Source: Rhizobium sp. TH2 (GTDB lineage: Bacteria > Pseudomonadota > Alphaproteobacteria > Rhizobiales > Rhizobiaceae). Taken from it: 64,000 nucleotides of DNA. The notes under the pieces were generated by a model, which had not been told where the DNA came from, did not search any database, and worked only from the letters and a program-made list of their open reading frames with translations. A program made the position numbers and the translations under genes. The DNA lies in contig NZ_CP062231.1 in assembly GCF_024707525.1 (NCBI RefSeq), positions 1,364,001 through 1,428,000 of the forward strand. The letters are read 5' to 3'. Shown one piece after another: positions 40,954 through 50,055 of the stretch (within the stretch, counting starts at the first letter, position 1; the number at the start of each line of letters is the position of its first letter).

Positions 40954-43599
40954 TTACACCTTCTGCATGCGGTCGATGAGGTCTCGCACGTCGGTGGAGA
41001 GCGGGCCGGACTGGTCGATCTGCAGCAGCGCGAACCGGGCGTGTCCGGCACGTGTCTGCTCGAGCGAACGCCACGAGCGCATTGACGTGAGGATACGAGC
41101 TGCGACTTGCGGATTGCGCTTGTCGATATCGATGATCTGCTCGGCGAGGAACCTGTAGCCGGCGCCGTCGGCGCGGTTGAAGCCGGTTGGGTTCGCCATG
41201 GCGTAGGAGCCGATCAGCGCGCGCAGCCGGTTCGGATTGTTCGGCGCGAAATGCGGGCTTTCCATCAGGCTCTTGATCCGGTCGAGCGTGTCTGCCCCCG
41301 GGATCGTCGCCTGGATCGTGAACCACTTGTCGATGACCAGTGGATTGCCGCTGAAACGCTGCTCAAACGCCGCGATGGCGTCGGCCGCTGCTTCCGTTTC
41401 GGGAAAGCGATGCGCCAGCACCATCAGCGCATGCGACAGTTCCGTCATGTTGTTGGCATTGCCGAAGGCTGCTGCGGCACGGGCGGGATCCTCGTCGCCG
41501 TAGGAGAGCCACGTCAGTGCCGAATTGCCGAGCGCGCGCCTGCCGGCACTCGCTGCATCGGGGCTGAACGCGCCATCGACTTTCATACCCGCATAAAGTG
41601 CGGCGAATTCATCGATCGCCTTGACCGCGATCGAACGGATCACGCTGTCGCGGACGTCGTGGATGAGGTCGGGATCGATATTGCTGCCGATCTCGCGGGC
41701 GATGTCGGCCTCGGAGGGCAGGGCAAGCACCTGGGCGCGGAAGGCCGGCTCCAGCGCCTCGTCGGCGATCGTCGCCTTGATGACCGATGTCAGTGCCTCG
41801 GAGGCTGTCGCCGCGCCGTCGCCCGCGGATTTCACGCCACTGGTGAGGTCCTGCATGGCGAGATGATTGATCGCCTGCCAGCGCGAGAAGAGATCGCCGT
41901 CGTGGCGTGCAATATGGATGATATCGTCGACCGACTGGTCGAAATGCAGGTTGACCGGCGCCGAGAAGCTGCGGTTGAGCGACACGACCGGGCGCGATGA
42001 AATGCCCTCGAACGTGATTTCCTGGGCGCGGTCCGTCAGGTGCAGCACACCGCCCGAATATTCACCGCCCGTGACAGCACTTGGCGTGGCTTCCGAACCA
42101 TTGTCCAGGATCAGGCCCATCGCCAGCGGGATGTGCATCGGTTCCTTGACCTGCTGACCGGGCGTCGGCGGGATCATTTGCTCCAGCGAGAGCTTGAGAT
42201 TGCGCGCCGAAGCGTCATAGGCGGCAGAGACGGTGACGACAGGCGTGCCGGCCTGATGATACCAGCGCGAGAACTGCGTGAGATCGCGACCACTCGCTTC
42301 CTCGAAGCACGTGACGAAATCCTCGATCGTCACGGCCTGACCATCGTGGCGCTCGAAATAGAGGTCCATGCCCTTGCGGAACGTGTCGCGACCCAGAAGC
42401 GTCGCGATCATGCGCGTCACTTCCGAACCTTTTTCATAGACCGTCGTCGTGTAGAAGTTGTTGATTTCGCGATAGATATTCGGCCGCACCGGATGGGCGA
42501 GCGGGCCCGCATCCTCGGCGAACTGCTCGGCCTTCAGGTGCCGCACTTCGGCAATGCGCTTGACGGCGCGGCTGCGCTCGTCGGCGGAGAACTCGTGGTC
42601 GCGGAAGACAGTGAGGCCTTCCTTCAGGCAAAGCTGGAACCAGTCGCGGCACGTAATGCGGTTGCCGGTCCAGTTGTGGAAATATTCGTGCGCGACGATC
42701 GCCTCGATATTGGCGTAGTCCTGGTCGGTGGCGGTTTCCGGGTCGGCCAGGATGTATTTGTCGTTGAAGACGTTGAGGCCCTTGTTCTCCATGGCGCCCA
42801 TGTTGAAATCGGACACCGCAACGATCATGAAAATATCGAGATCGTATTCGCGGCCAAAGGCTTCCTCGTCCCACTTCATGGAACGCTTGAGCGCATCCAT
42901 GGCATAGGCCGCGCGGTCTTCCTTGCCGTGTTCGACATAGATTTTCAGCGCCACTTCGCGCTCGGTCATGGTGGTGAACGTGTCTTCGACGACACCGAGG
43001 TCGCCGGCAACAAGCGCGAACAGATAGCTCGGCTTCGGATGCGGATCGTACCAGGCGGCGAAGCGTCGGCCGTCGCCGTAATCGCCCGCGCCGAGGAAAT
43101 TGCCGTTCGACAGCATCAGCGGGTTGGCCGTGCCATCGCCGATGATGGTGATCGTATAGATGCCCAGCACATCCGGCCGGTCCATGAAATAGGTGATGCG
43201 GCGGAAGCCTTCGGCCTCGCACTGGGTGCAATAGGTGCCGTTGGTGCGGTAGAGCCCCATCAGCTTGGTATTGGCCTCCGGATTGACGATGGTCTCGACC
43301 GTGACCTCGAAGGTCGTGCCGGTCGGCAGGCCTCTGATCGTCAACGTGTTGGGGCCGACCGTGTACTGGCTCTCGTCGATCGGATTGCCGTCGATCGCGA
43401 CCGCGCGCAGATTGAGCTCGTCGCCGTCGAGGACCAGCGGCGCATTCTCGTCGGCGCCTTCGCGGCGGTGCATCAGCGAACGCTGGATGACGAGGGTTTC
43501 GCGCGGGTCGAGCTCGAAGGTCAAATCCACCCGTTCGAGAACGAAATCGGTCGGACGGTAGTCTGCCAGATGGATGACCTGGCCGGCGGTAGCTTCCAT
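40954..43599 (-). CDS. pepN: PepN: aminopeptidase N (M1 family)
   Basis: An 881-residue zinc metallopeptidase, close to E. coli PepN (870). The exopeptidase motif 'GAMENKGLNVFNDKY' and the zinc site 'HEYFHNWTGNRITCRDW' (H304 and H308, third ligand Glu further on in 'KEGLTVFRDHEFS') are intact. The start at 43599 ('MEATAGQVIHLADYRPTDFV') is chosen because homology begins there; the open frame upstream is non-homologous. It degrades peptides in the cytoplasm. Confidence 0.95.
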   Translation of the reverse strand: MEATAGQVIHLADYRPTDFVLERVDLTFELDPRETLVIQRSLMHRREGADENAPLVLDGDELNLRAVAIDGNPIDESQYTVGPNTLTIRGLPTGTTFEVTVETIVNPEANTKLMGLYRTNGTYCTQCEAEGFRRITYFMDRPDVLGIYTITIIGDGTANPLMLSNGNFLGAGDYGDGRRFAAWYDPHPKPSYLFALVAGDLGVVEDTFTTMTEREVALKIYVEHGKEDRAAYAMDALKRSMKWDEEAFGREYDLDIFMIVAVSDFNMGAMENKGLNVFNDKYILADPETATDQDYANIEAIVAHEYFHNWTGNRITCRDWFQLCLKEGLTVFRDHEFSADERSRAVKRIAEVRHLKAEQFAEDAGPLAHPVRPNIYREINNFYTTTVYEKGSEVTRMIATLLGRDTFRKGMDLYFERHDGQAVTIEDFVTCFEEASGRDLTQFSRWYHQAGTPVVTVSAAYDASARNLKLSLEQMIPPTPGQQVKEPMHIPLAMGLILDNGSEATPSAVTGGEYSGGVLHLTDRAQEITFEGISSRPVVSLNRSFSAPVNLHFDQSVDDIIHIARHDGDLFSRWQAINHLAMQDLTSGVKSAGDGAATASEALTSVIKATIADEALEPAFRAQVLALPSEADIAREIGSNIDPDLIHDVRDSVIRSIAVKAIDEFAALYAGMKVDGAFSPDAASAGRRALGNSALTWLSYGDEDPARAAAAFGNANNMTELSHALMVLAHRFPETEAAADAIAAFEQRFSGNPLVIDKWFTIQATIPGADTLDRIKSLMESPHFAPNNPNRLRALIGSYAMANPTGFNRADGAGYRFLAEQIIDIDKRNPQVAARILTSMRSWRSLEQTRAGHARFALLQIDQSGPLSTDVRDLIDRMQKV

Positions 43600-43892
43600 G
43601 TGATGTCCCGAATGGCGTTCGCCATTGTCTGCGTTCAATTCATCTGCGCGCCAAGTATCGCGGAACGCGAGCGACAGGGCGAGTCCCGGCGGCAGCATCC
43701 CAGTCAAACCCTGAAACATCGTTAAACGCAATCCCGGAATGACACAATTCAGGAGGGCCATTTTCAAAATTTCATGATCAGCGGGGTTCAAAATATGACG
43801 AAAGGCAATATGGTGGTGTGATCAACGAAGCGGCATCGCCGATCCTGTCCGCCGCAGCTTCACCCAGACCGTCCGATAGCAGGGTTGCACAT

Positions 43893-46196
43893 ATGAACGT
43901 GCCGAAATTTGGTATTGGAGCCTCGGCGCTCCGCAAGGAAGACTTCAAACTCGTCAGGGGCGAGGGAAACTATACCGACGATGTGCGTGTGGAGAATGCG
44001 CTGCACGGCTTCGTCTGGCGCTCGTCCCATGCGCATGCCTGGTTCAAGATCGTCTCGACGGAGGCCGCACTTGCTTCGCCGGGGGTGCATCTGGTGCTGA
44101 CCGGGGAAGATGTCGGCCATCTCGGCGCGATGCCGAGCAAGGAGCAAGTCACCCAGCCGGATGGCACCCGGAACGTCAAGCGCGAGGCGCCGGTTCTCTG
44201 CAGCGGCGTTGCCAAGCATGTCGGCGACGCGCTGGCCTTCATCGTCGCCGATACACGCGAACAGGCCGAGGACGCGGCCGAACTGATCAAGATCGAAGGC
44301 GATGGACTTGGATCGCATGTCGATCTCGTGACCGCGCTCGACGAAGGGGCATCGCTGGTCTGGGAAGAACTCGGCAGCAACCAGGCCTTTCACTACCGGA
44401 TCGGTGACCGGCAAGCGACAGACGGGGCCTTCGCGACGGCAGCGCATACGACAGAGCTCCGCGTGGTCAACAACCGCGTCATCTCGCACTATCTGGAGCC
44501 GCGCGCGGTGGTCGGCGCCTATGACGCCGAGACCGATAGTTTCACGCTGCATACGCCGTCGCAGGGCGTCCATTCGATGCGCAGCATTCTTGCCAAGGAT
44601 GTCTTCCGTGTCGATCCCGAGAAAATCCGGGTGATCACCGGCGATGTCGGCGGCGGCTTCGGCACCAAGATGTTCACCTATCGCGAATATGCGCTGGTGC
44701 TGGAGGCATCACGCCGGCTCGGCCGCCCGGTCCGCTGGGTTTCGAGCCGCACCGAGCATGCGCTTGCCGACACGCATGGCCGCGATAGCATCATGGACGC
44801 CTCGCTCGCCTTCGATGCCGATTATCGGATCACCGGCATGCGGGTGGACATGGTCGCCAATATGGGCGCCTATCTCTCGCAATACGGGCCGATGATCCCC
44901 ACCATGGCGGCGCTGATGGCGACCGGCGTCTATGACATTCCCAATCTCGATTACGAGATCCGGGGTGCTTACACAAATACTACGCCGGTGGATGCCTATC
45001 GCGGCGCCGGCCGGCCGGAAGCCGCCTATCTCATCGAGCGGCTGATGGATTCCTCGGCGCGCGATCTCGGTGTCAGCCCGGTCGAACTGCGGCGGATCAA
45101 TTTCATCAAGCCGGACCAGTTTCCCTACCGCACCCAATCGGACTGTCTCTACGATGTCGGCGAGTTCGACGGGCATCTGCAGCAGGCGCTGGAAATGTCC
45201 GGATATGGCAGCTTTCAGGAGCGCTACGACGAGGCGGCATCGCGCGGCAAAGTTCGCGGCGTCGGGCTCTCGACCTATGTCGAGATTTGCGCGTTTCCCG
45301 GCTCCGAACCGGCGCATCTCCATCTCAACCTCGATGGCACGATCACGCTCTTCATCGGCACCCAGACCAACGGCCAGGGCCATGCCACCGCCTACAGCCA
45401 GCTCATCGCCGAGAAGATCGGCATTGATTTCGACAAGATCATCGTCCGCCAGGGCGACACGGCTGAACTCAAGCGCGGCGGCGGCACAGGCGGCTCGCGC
45501 TCCATCCCGATCGGCGGCGTCTCGGTGGTCCGCGCCGGCGAGGATCTCGCGGAAAAGATCAAGCGCATTGCCGGCGACGAACTCGAAAGTGCTGCCGAGG
45601 ACATCGAACTGGTCGGCGGCGTGGCGCGCATCGCCGGCACCGACCGCATGTTGAGCTTTGCTGACGTCGCCCGCGCCGCCAAGGACCCGGCGGACATCAT
45701 CGCGATTGCCGATGTGAAGCAGGACGAGGCGACGTTTCCCAACGGCACGCATGTCGTCGAAGTCGAGATCGATCCCGAAACCGGGATGACCGAGATCGTC
45801 AACTACCAGATCGTCGACGACTTCGGCGTCATCGTGAACCCGATCCTGCTCTTGGGGCAGATCCATGGCGGTGTCGCCCAAGGCGCGGGACAGGCGCTGG
45901 TCGAAGGCGTGCAATATTCCGAGGAAGGCCAGCTGCTCACCGCCACCTTCATGGATTACGCCGTGCCGCGCGCGGGAGACCTGCCGTTCTTCAAATTCGA
46001 CACCCGCAACGTGCCCTCGGTCGCCAATGCGCTCGGTATCAAGGGTGCGGGCGAGGCCGCCACGATCGGTTCGACGCCTGCGGTGATGAACGCGGTGATC
46101 GACGCACTTCATCGCGGCTATGGTATCAAGTCGTTGGACATGCCCGCCACCCCGGGCAGGGTCTGGGAGGCGATCGAGGCCGCCAAGGCTGGCTGA
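43893..46196 (+). CDS. Molybdenum hydroxylase (xanthine/CO dehydrogenase-like) large subunit
   Basis: A 767-residue molybdopterin-binding subunit. The N-terminal a/b hammerhead domain begins 'DFKLVRGEGNYTDDVRVENA'; the cofactor domain has 'GDVGGGFGTKMFTYREYALV', 'VDAYRGAGRPEAAYLIERLM', 'GTQTNGQGHATAYSQLIAEK' and the catalytic Glu721 in 'KGAGEAATIGSTP'. The form I CO dehydrogenase active-site loop with Cys is absent, so CO oxidation is unlikely. The FAD and 2Fe-2S subunits are not adjacent, which makes it an orphan needing partners elsewhere. I use ATG 43893; a frame from 43818 is possible. Confidence 0.88.
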   Translation: MNVPKFGIGASALRKEDFKLVRGEGNYTDDVRVENALHGFVWRSSHAHAWFKIVSTEAALASPGVHLVLTGEDVGHLGAMPSKEQVTQPDGTRNVKREAPVLCSGVAKHVGDALAFIVADTREQAEDAAELIKIEGDGLGSHVDLVTALDEGASLVWEELGSNQAFHYRIGDRQATDGAFATAAHTTELRVVNNRVISHYLEPRAVVGAYDAETDSFTLHTPSQGVHSMRSILAKDVFRVDPEKIRVITGDVGGGFGTKMFTYREYALVLEASRRLGRPVRWVSSRTEHALADTHGRDSIMDASLAFDADYRITGMRVDMVANMGAYLSQYGPMIPTMAALMATGVYDIPNLDYEIRGAYTNTTPVDAYRGAGRPEAAYLIERLMDSSARDLGVSPVELRRINFIKPDQFPYRTQSDCLYDVGEFDGHLQQALEMSGYGSFQERYDEAASRGKVRGVGLSTYVEICAFPGSEPAHLHLNLDGTITLFIGTQTNGQGHATAYSQLIAEKIGIDFDKIIVRQGDTAELKRGGGTGGSRSIPIGGVSVVRAGEDLAEKIKRIAGDELESAAEDIELVGGVARIAGTDRMLSFADVARAAKDPADIIAIADVKQDEATFPNGTHVVEVEIDPETGMTEIVNYQIVDDFGVIVNPILLLGQIHGGVAQGAGQALVEGVQYSEEGQLLTATFMDYAVPRAGDLPFFKFDTRNVPSVANALGIKGAGEAATIGSTPAVMNAVIDALHRGYGIKSLDMPATPGRVWEAIEAAKAG

Positions 46197-46261
46197 TCAT
46201 TCCTCGCTTTACACCGGTCGCCTGACGGCGGCCGGGCAATGCTCTATTCGGACATGCATCC

Positions 46262-47194
46262 ATGGACAAGACCGTCGCCAACCCCGCTCGCGGCATCGCA
46301 ATGAAAGTGATGTCGATCCTGCTGTTCATCTCGATGCAATCGATGGTGAAGCTGGCCGGGCCGGGCATCGCGACCGGCGAGATCACCTTCTTCCGCTCGT
46401 TCTTCGCGCTTGTGCCGATCATGGTCTGGCTGTTTTTCCGTGGCGAACTGGGCGTTTCGTTCAAGACGGCCAATCCGATGGGGCATTTCTACCGCGGCTT
46501 CATCGGCGTCTCGTCGATGGCGCTCGGCTTCTATGGCGTGGTGCACCTGCCTCTGCCCGAGGCCGTGGCGATCGGCTATGCGATGCCGCTGTTCGCTGTG
46601 GTCGCGGGCGCGGTGCTGTTGGGCGAAGACGTGCGGCGCTATCGCTGGGGCGCGGTGTTTGCGGGGTTCATCGGCGTGGTAATCATCGTATGGCCCAAGC
46701 TCACATTGTTCGAGCAGGGCGGACTCAGTCCCAACGAGATTTCCGGTGTCGCGGCTGTGCTGTTTTCTGCGGCGCTGGCGGCGGTGGCCATGGTGCATGT
46801 GCGCCAACTCGTCCGCACCGAGAACACGCCGACGATCGTGCTCTATTTCTCGCTGTCATCGGCCATCTTCTCGCTGATGACGCTTCCCTTCGGCTGGAAC
46901 GCATTGCCCTGGTCGTCCGCCGCCCTGCTGATAGGCGCCGGCTTCGTCGGCGGGCTGGGGCAGATCCTGCTCACCCAGAGCTATCGTTTCGCCGACGTCT
47001 CGACCATCGCACCCTTCGAATATACCTCGATCATCTGGGCGACATTGTTCGGCTATTACCTGTTCGGAGACCTGCCGGGCGGCACGCTGCTGTTCGGCGC
47101 GGCAATCGTCATCGGAGCGGGCGTCTTCATCCTCTATCGCGAGACGCGGCGCAAGGTTCCGACCCATCGCGAGGATCAGACGCTCACGCCTTAG
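46262..47194 (+). CDS. EamA/DMT-family transporter
   Basis: A 310-residue inner-membrane protein with ten hydrophobic helices in two EamA repeats: 'ITFFRSFFALVPIMVWLFF' and 'GFYGVVHLPLPEAVAIGYAM' in the first, and 'TSIIWATLFGYYLFGDLPGG' in the second. Members export metabolites or amino acids; the substrate is not predictable. The start is the ATG at 46262, about 65 bases after the molybdenum hydroxylase gene on the same strand. Confidence 0.9.
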   Translation: MDKTVANPARGIAMKVMSILLFISMQSMVKLAGPGIATGEITFFRSFFALVPIMVWLFFRGELGVSFKTANPMGHFYRGFIGVSSMALGFYGVVHLPLPEAVAIGYAMPLFAVVAGAVLLGEDVRRYRWGAVFAGFIGVVIIVWPKLTLFEQGGLSPNEISGVAAVLFSAALAAVAMVHVRQLVRTENTPTIVLYFSLSSAIFSLMTLPFGWNALPWSSAALLIGAGFVGGLGQILLTQSYRFADVSTIAPFEYTSIIWATLFGYYLFGDLPGGTLLFGAAIVIGAGVFILYRETRRKVPTHREDQTLTP

Positions 47195-47305
47195 GACTAA
47201 GCGACATTCAGGCGCCGCAAGTTCTTTGATACATCTCTTTACAAAAGCTCGATTTTGAAGAATTGCTTTTACGTGTCTTCGAAAGTTGCGAAGTAGACTT
47301 TGTCT

Positions 47306-47965
47306 ATGTCACCAGAGATCACATTGATCGCCGCCCTATTTATCGGCCTTGTCGTAGGAGTGGCGATATCGCGCTTGAGGTCAAGCCTGCGGCGGCGTGA
47401 ATGGAGAGCGCGTGACCGCGCATATTCCCAAAGCCGACCACATGTAATACCCAATGTTGAGCCTGGTCCGTGGCTGCGAGAGTCCGAGGTGTCTAGCAGG
47501 CCCACCGATGCCGCAGATCAACTGCGGATCGTGATGGCTGCGAGCTTCTCGGCACAGCCGCTTCTCAGCAAAAGTGAAGTGCGTGTTTACCAGGACCTCG
47601 ACGCCTTCGTCACCGCCTGCAATCCGCGTTGGTTGGTCATGGCACAAGTGTCACTTGGCGAAATTCTTAAAAGTCGAGATGCCCAGGCATATAGTTGCAT
47701 CAACTCCAAGCGGGTCGACTTGTTGCTGGTTGACGAAAATTGTCATCCTCGCCATGTCGTCGAGTACCAGGGTAGCGGACATCATCAAGGCACAGCTGCA
47801 GCGCGCGACGCAGTCAAGAAGGAAGCGCTGCGACGTGCCGGCATTGGCTATCATGAAGTGGTGGCTGGACATACGACGCCATCCGAATTGAAGCGGCTTG
47901 TCGAAAGGCTGGTTGAAAGCCCCGCATCTACGCAATCGACTACGACGCGGACATCCACCAACTGA
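47306..47965 (+). CDS. Membrane-anchored DUF2726 protein
   Basis: A 219-residue protein. An N-terminal membrane helix ('ITLIAALFIGLVVGVAISRL', residues 5-24) is followed by a basic segment and a DUF2726 domain: 'LLSKSEVRVYQDLDAF', 'QVSLGEILKSRDAQAYSCIN', 'SKRVDLLLVDEN' and 'VVEYQGSGHHQGTAAARDAV'. The Asp...Glu-x-Gln arrangement resembles the restriction-endonuclease-like (PD-(D/E)XK) fold, to which this domain has been linked, so a nuclease role is possible. Base composition is more AT-rich than neighbours, suggesting transfer. TTG at 47300 is an alternative start. Confidence 0.78.
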   Translation: MSPEITLIAALFIGLVVGVAISRLRSSLRRREWRARDRAYSQSRPHVIPNVEPGPWLRESEVSSRPTDAADQLRIVMAASFSAQPLLSKSEVRVYQDLDAFVTACNPRWLVMAQVSLGEILKSRDAQAYSCINSKRVDLLLVDENCHPRHVVEYQGSGHHQGTAAARDAVKKEALRRAGIGYHEVVAGHTTPSELKRLVERLVESPASTQSTTTRTSTN

Positions 47966-47981
47966 AGCGCTGACCGGACGC

Positions 47982-49130
47982 TCACACTTTGGCCGGCCGC
48001 CGCAGGATGCGATAGGTCGCGTAGACGCCGTAGATCGCGAAGAAAATGGCCAGCACGACAGGCAACCCGCTCGGGCCGGAATATGCGATCGCCTGTCCGC
48101 CGATCAGCGGTCCGAGGATGACGCCCACGCCGTAAAGCACGGTGATGCCGGAGGATATCCGCACGAATTCGCCCGGCAGTGCCATGTCGTTGGCGTGCGC
48201 GACGTTGAGCGAATAGATTGGAAACATCACCATCCCCGACAGGCAGGCCGCCATGTAGAGCTGGTACTCGTGGCGCGCATCGAGCGTGAACATCCAGAGC
48301 CCGGCGATCACGCCGAGAATGCAGCAGAACACCATCACGGCGCGACGGTCGACATAATCCGAGACGCGGCCGAGGGGGAACTGGGCGACGATCGCACCCA
48401 CCGTGATCGCCGCGATCAGGTTGGCGCCGCCGGTTTCGGTGAGGCCCGACATCTTGGCAAAGACCGCTGCGAAGTTCAGCCATGCCCCGGCGATGACGCC
48501 CGACAGGAATGTGCCGACAAAGGCGACCGGCGAGCGCCGCCACAGGCTCTTGAGGTCGAAGCCGACTTCTGTCGGCGGCGTCGGCGTCGATGAAGCCGAG
48601 AGCGCGACGGGGAAGACGGCGGAGGCGAGGATGATCGCCGCGACGATGAACAGCGCTGTGTTCATCACATCGCCGAGCGAGGCGATATAGGGTCCGGCGA
48701 TCGTGCCGCCCATCGCGGTCACCATATAGACCGAGAACATGAAGCCACGATATTCGTTCTCGGCCTTCTCGTTGATCCAGCTTTCCATGATCAGGTAGCA
48801 GCTGGCGATGGCAAAGCCAAACATGCCCCGGAACGCCATCCAGGCCCAGAGATCGGCGACCAGCGCACAGAGCAGGATCGACACCACCATCAGCGCGATA
48901 TTGGCGGCGAAGACGCGGATATGGCCCGTGAGCCGGATGAACTTCGGCGTGATGAACGAGGCCAATGTATAGCCCGCCGAATAGACCGCGCCGATCAGCG
49001 CGATGTCGGTCGCCGTCCAGCCTTCGCCGAGGGCGCGCAGTGGCACCACATAGTTGGCCAGCCCGAAGCCCGACATCAGGATGAAGACCGAGGCAATCAG
49101 GCTCGATACCGCGCGTATGCTTTGGATCAC
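47982..49130 (-). CDS. MFS transporter
   Basis: A 382-residue major facilitator with 12 predicted helices. The start 'MIQSIRAVSSLIASVFILMS', the loop 'KFIRLTGHIRVF' between helices 2 and 3, and 'LNVAHANDMALPGEFVRISS' in the second half resemble the YcaD/MFS_1 group. No substrate clue. It converges with the DUF2726 gene, ending 16 bases from its stop. Confidence 0.9.
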   Translation of the reverse strand: MIQSIRAVSSLIASVFILMSGFGLANYVVPLRALGEGWTATDIALIGAVYSAGYTLASFITPKFIRLTGHIRVFAANIALMVVSILLCALVADLWAWMAFRGMFGFAIASCYLIMESWINEKAENEYRGFMFSVYMVTAMGGTIAGPYIASLGDVMNTALFIVAAIILASAVFPVALSASSTPTPPTEVGFDLKSLWRRSPVAFVGTFLSGVIAGAWLNFAAVFAKMSGLTETGGANLIAAITVGAIVAQFPLGRVSDYVDRRAVMVFCCILGVIAGLWMFTLDARHEYQLYMAACLSGMVMFPIYSLNVAHANDMALPGEFVRISSGITVLYGVGVILGPLIGGQAIAYSGPSGLPVVLAIFFAIYGVYATYRILRRPAKV

Positions 49131-49169
49131 CGGGCCTCACTCCACTTCCTTGAACGTCGCTTCGCCAGT

Positions 49170-49952
49170 CTAAAGGTGCCCGCCCTGGCCTGGTGGCTTG
49201 AAAGCGTCAGTGCTTGGCTCAGCCTCGCGTCTCGGCGGCTGACCGGGAAGAACCCCTTCATAGGTGAGGTAATAGTGACTGAGGACCACTGACGTCACGG
49301 TGATGCAGAAGCATTGCAGCGTCTGCATCAGGACGACAAAGATCGCGCCGGTGACGTTAATGTGCCCCTCAGTCACCACCGATGCCGACACGCCCGCACC
49401 CAAGAAGGCGATGACCAGCGCGATCGGAATGGCGACACCAAGCAGCGTAATACCCAGGATGCGGATGAAGACGGAACCGAAATTCGACATGCCGCGCTTG
49501 AACGCCGCGCCGAGACCCTTGTTCTGGCCATAAACATCGGCGGGCAGCCAGGAACCCGCAAGCCCCAGCACGACCGAATAGGCGATGAGAAAAGCCACGA
49601 TCAGCACCAGGTAGGTCAGTCCGCTGACGCCGCTCCCCGGCGAGAGCGTGAGAAACATGAATGGAACGGCGAGCGCGATTGCCACGCCCCCCAGCAGAAG
49701 TCCCTTCAAGATGAAGCCCCCGAACCGCATGTCTGTCGAGCGATCGGCATTGGTCTCCGCGAACTTCAGGCCGAAAAGTGCGCTGCGATGGATGTAGCGT
49801 GCGATGAGCAGCCAGATGACCGTCGTTCCAACTGATCCGCCGGACTTGAAATAGCCCGCGTCCTGTATGCCGAGCATGACCGTCAGGATCATGATGAAGC
49901 CAAGATAGAACGACCAGTTCTCGCGGATAATATCGATCGACTTGGAAAACAT
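49170..49952 (-). CDS. Predicted integral membrane protein, unknown function
   Basis: A 260-residue protein with about six hydrophobic segments: 'NWSFYLGFIMILTVMLG', 'TTVIWLLIARYIHRSALFG', 'GLLLGGVAIALAVPFMFL', 'TYLVLIVAFLIAYSVVLGL', 'ILGITLLGVAIPIALVIAFL' and 'FVVLMQTLQCFCITVTSVVL'. The C-terminal 35 residues are polar and proline-rich. I do not recognise a named family, though the layout resembles small YciC/DUF975-like proteins. It is 40 bases downstream of the MFS gene on the same strand order. Confidence 0.75.
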   Translation of the reverse strand: MFSKSIDIIRENWSFYLGFIMILTVMLGIQDAGYFKSGGSVGTTVIWLLIARYIHRSALFGLKFAETNADRSTDMRFGGFILKGLLLGGVAIALAVPFMFLTLSPGSGVSGLTYLVLIVAFLIAYSVVLGLAGSWLPADVYGQNKGLGAAFKRGMSNFGSVFIRILGITLLGVAIPIALVIAFLGAGVSASVVTEGHINVTGAIFVVLMQTLQCFCITVTSVVLSHYYLTYEGVLPGQPPRREAEPSTDAFKPPGQGGHL

Positions 49953-50055
49953 GCCTCTGCCTCGCTGGTGATCCGATCTCCCTTGGCCGGATTCGCGGGA
50001 ATATGTCCAGCAGAGGTTGTGTATCTGCCCGCCCGGAGCCGTCTATGCGCGCTTT

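Noticed and set aside
43893..46196. Form I carbon monoxide dehydrogenase (CoxL) as identity of the molybdenum hydroxylase
   Set aside because: The Cys-containing active-site loop of form I CoxL is not present; the sequence at that place reads VDAYRGAGRPEA.
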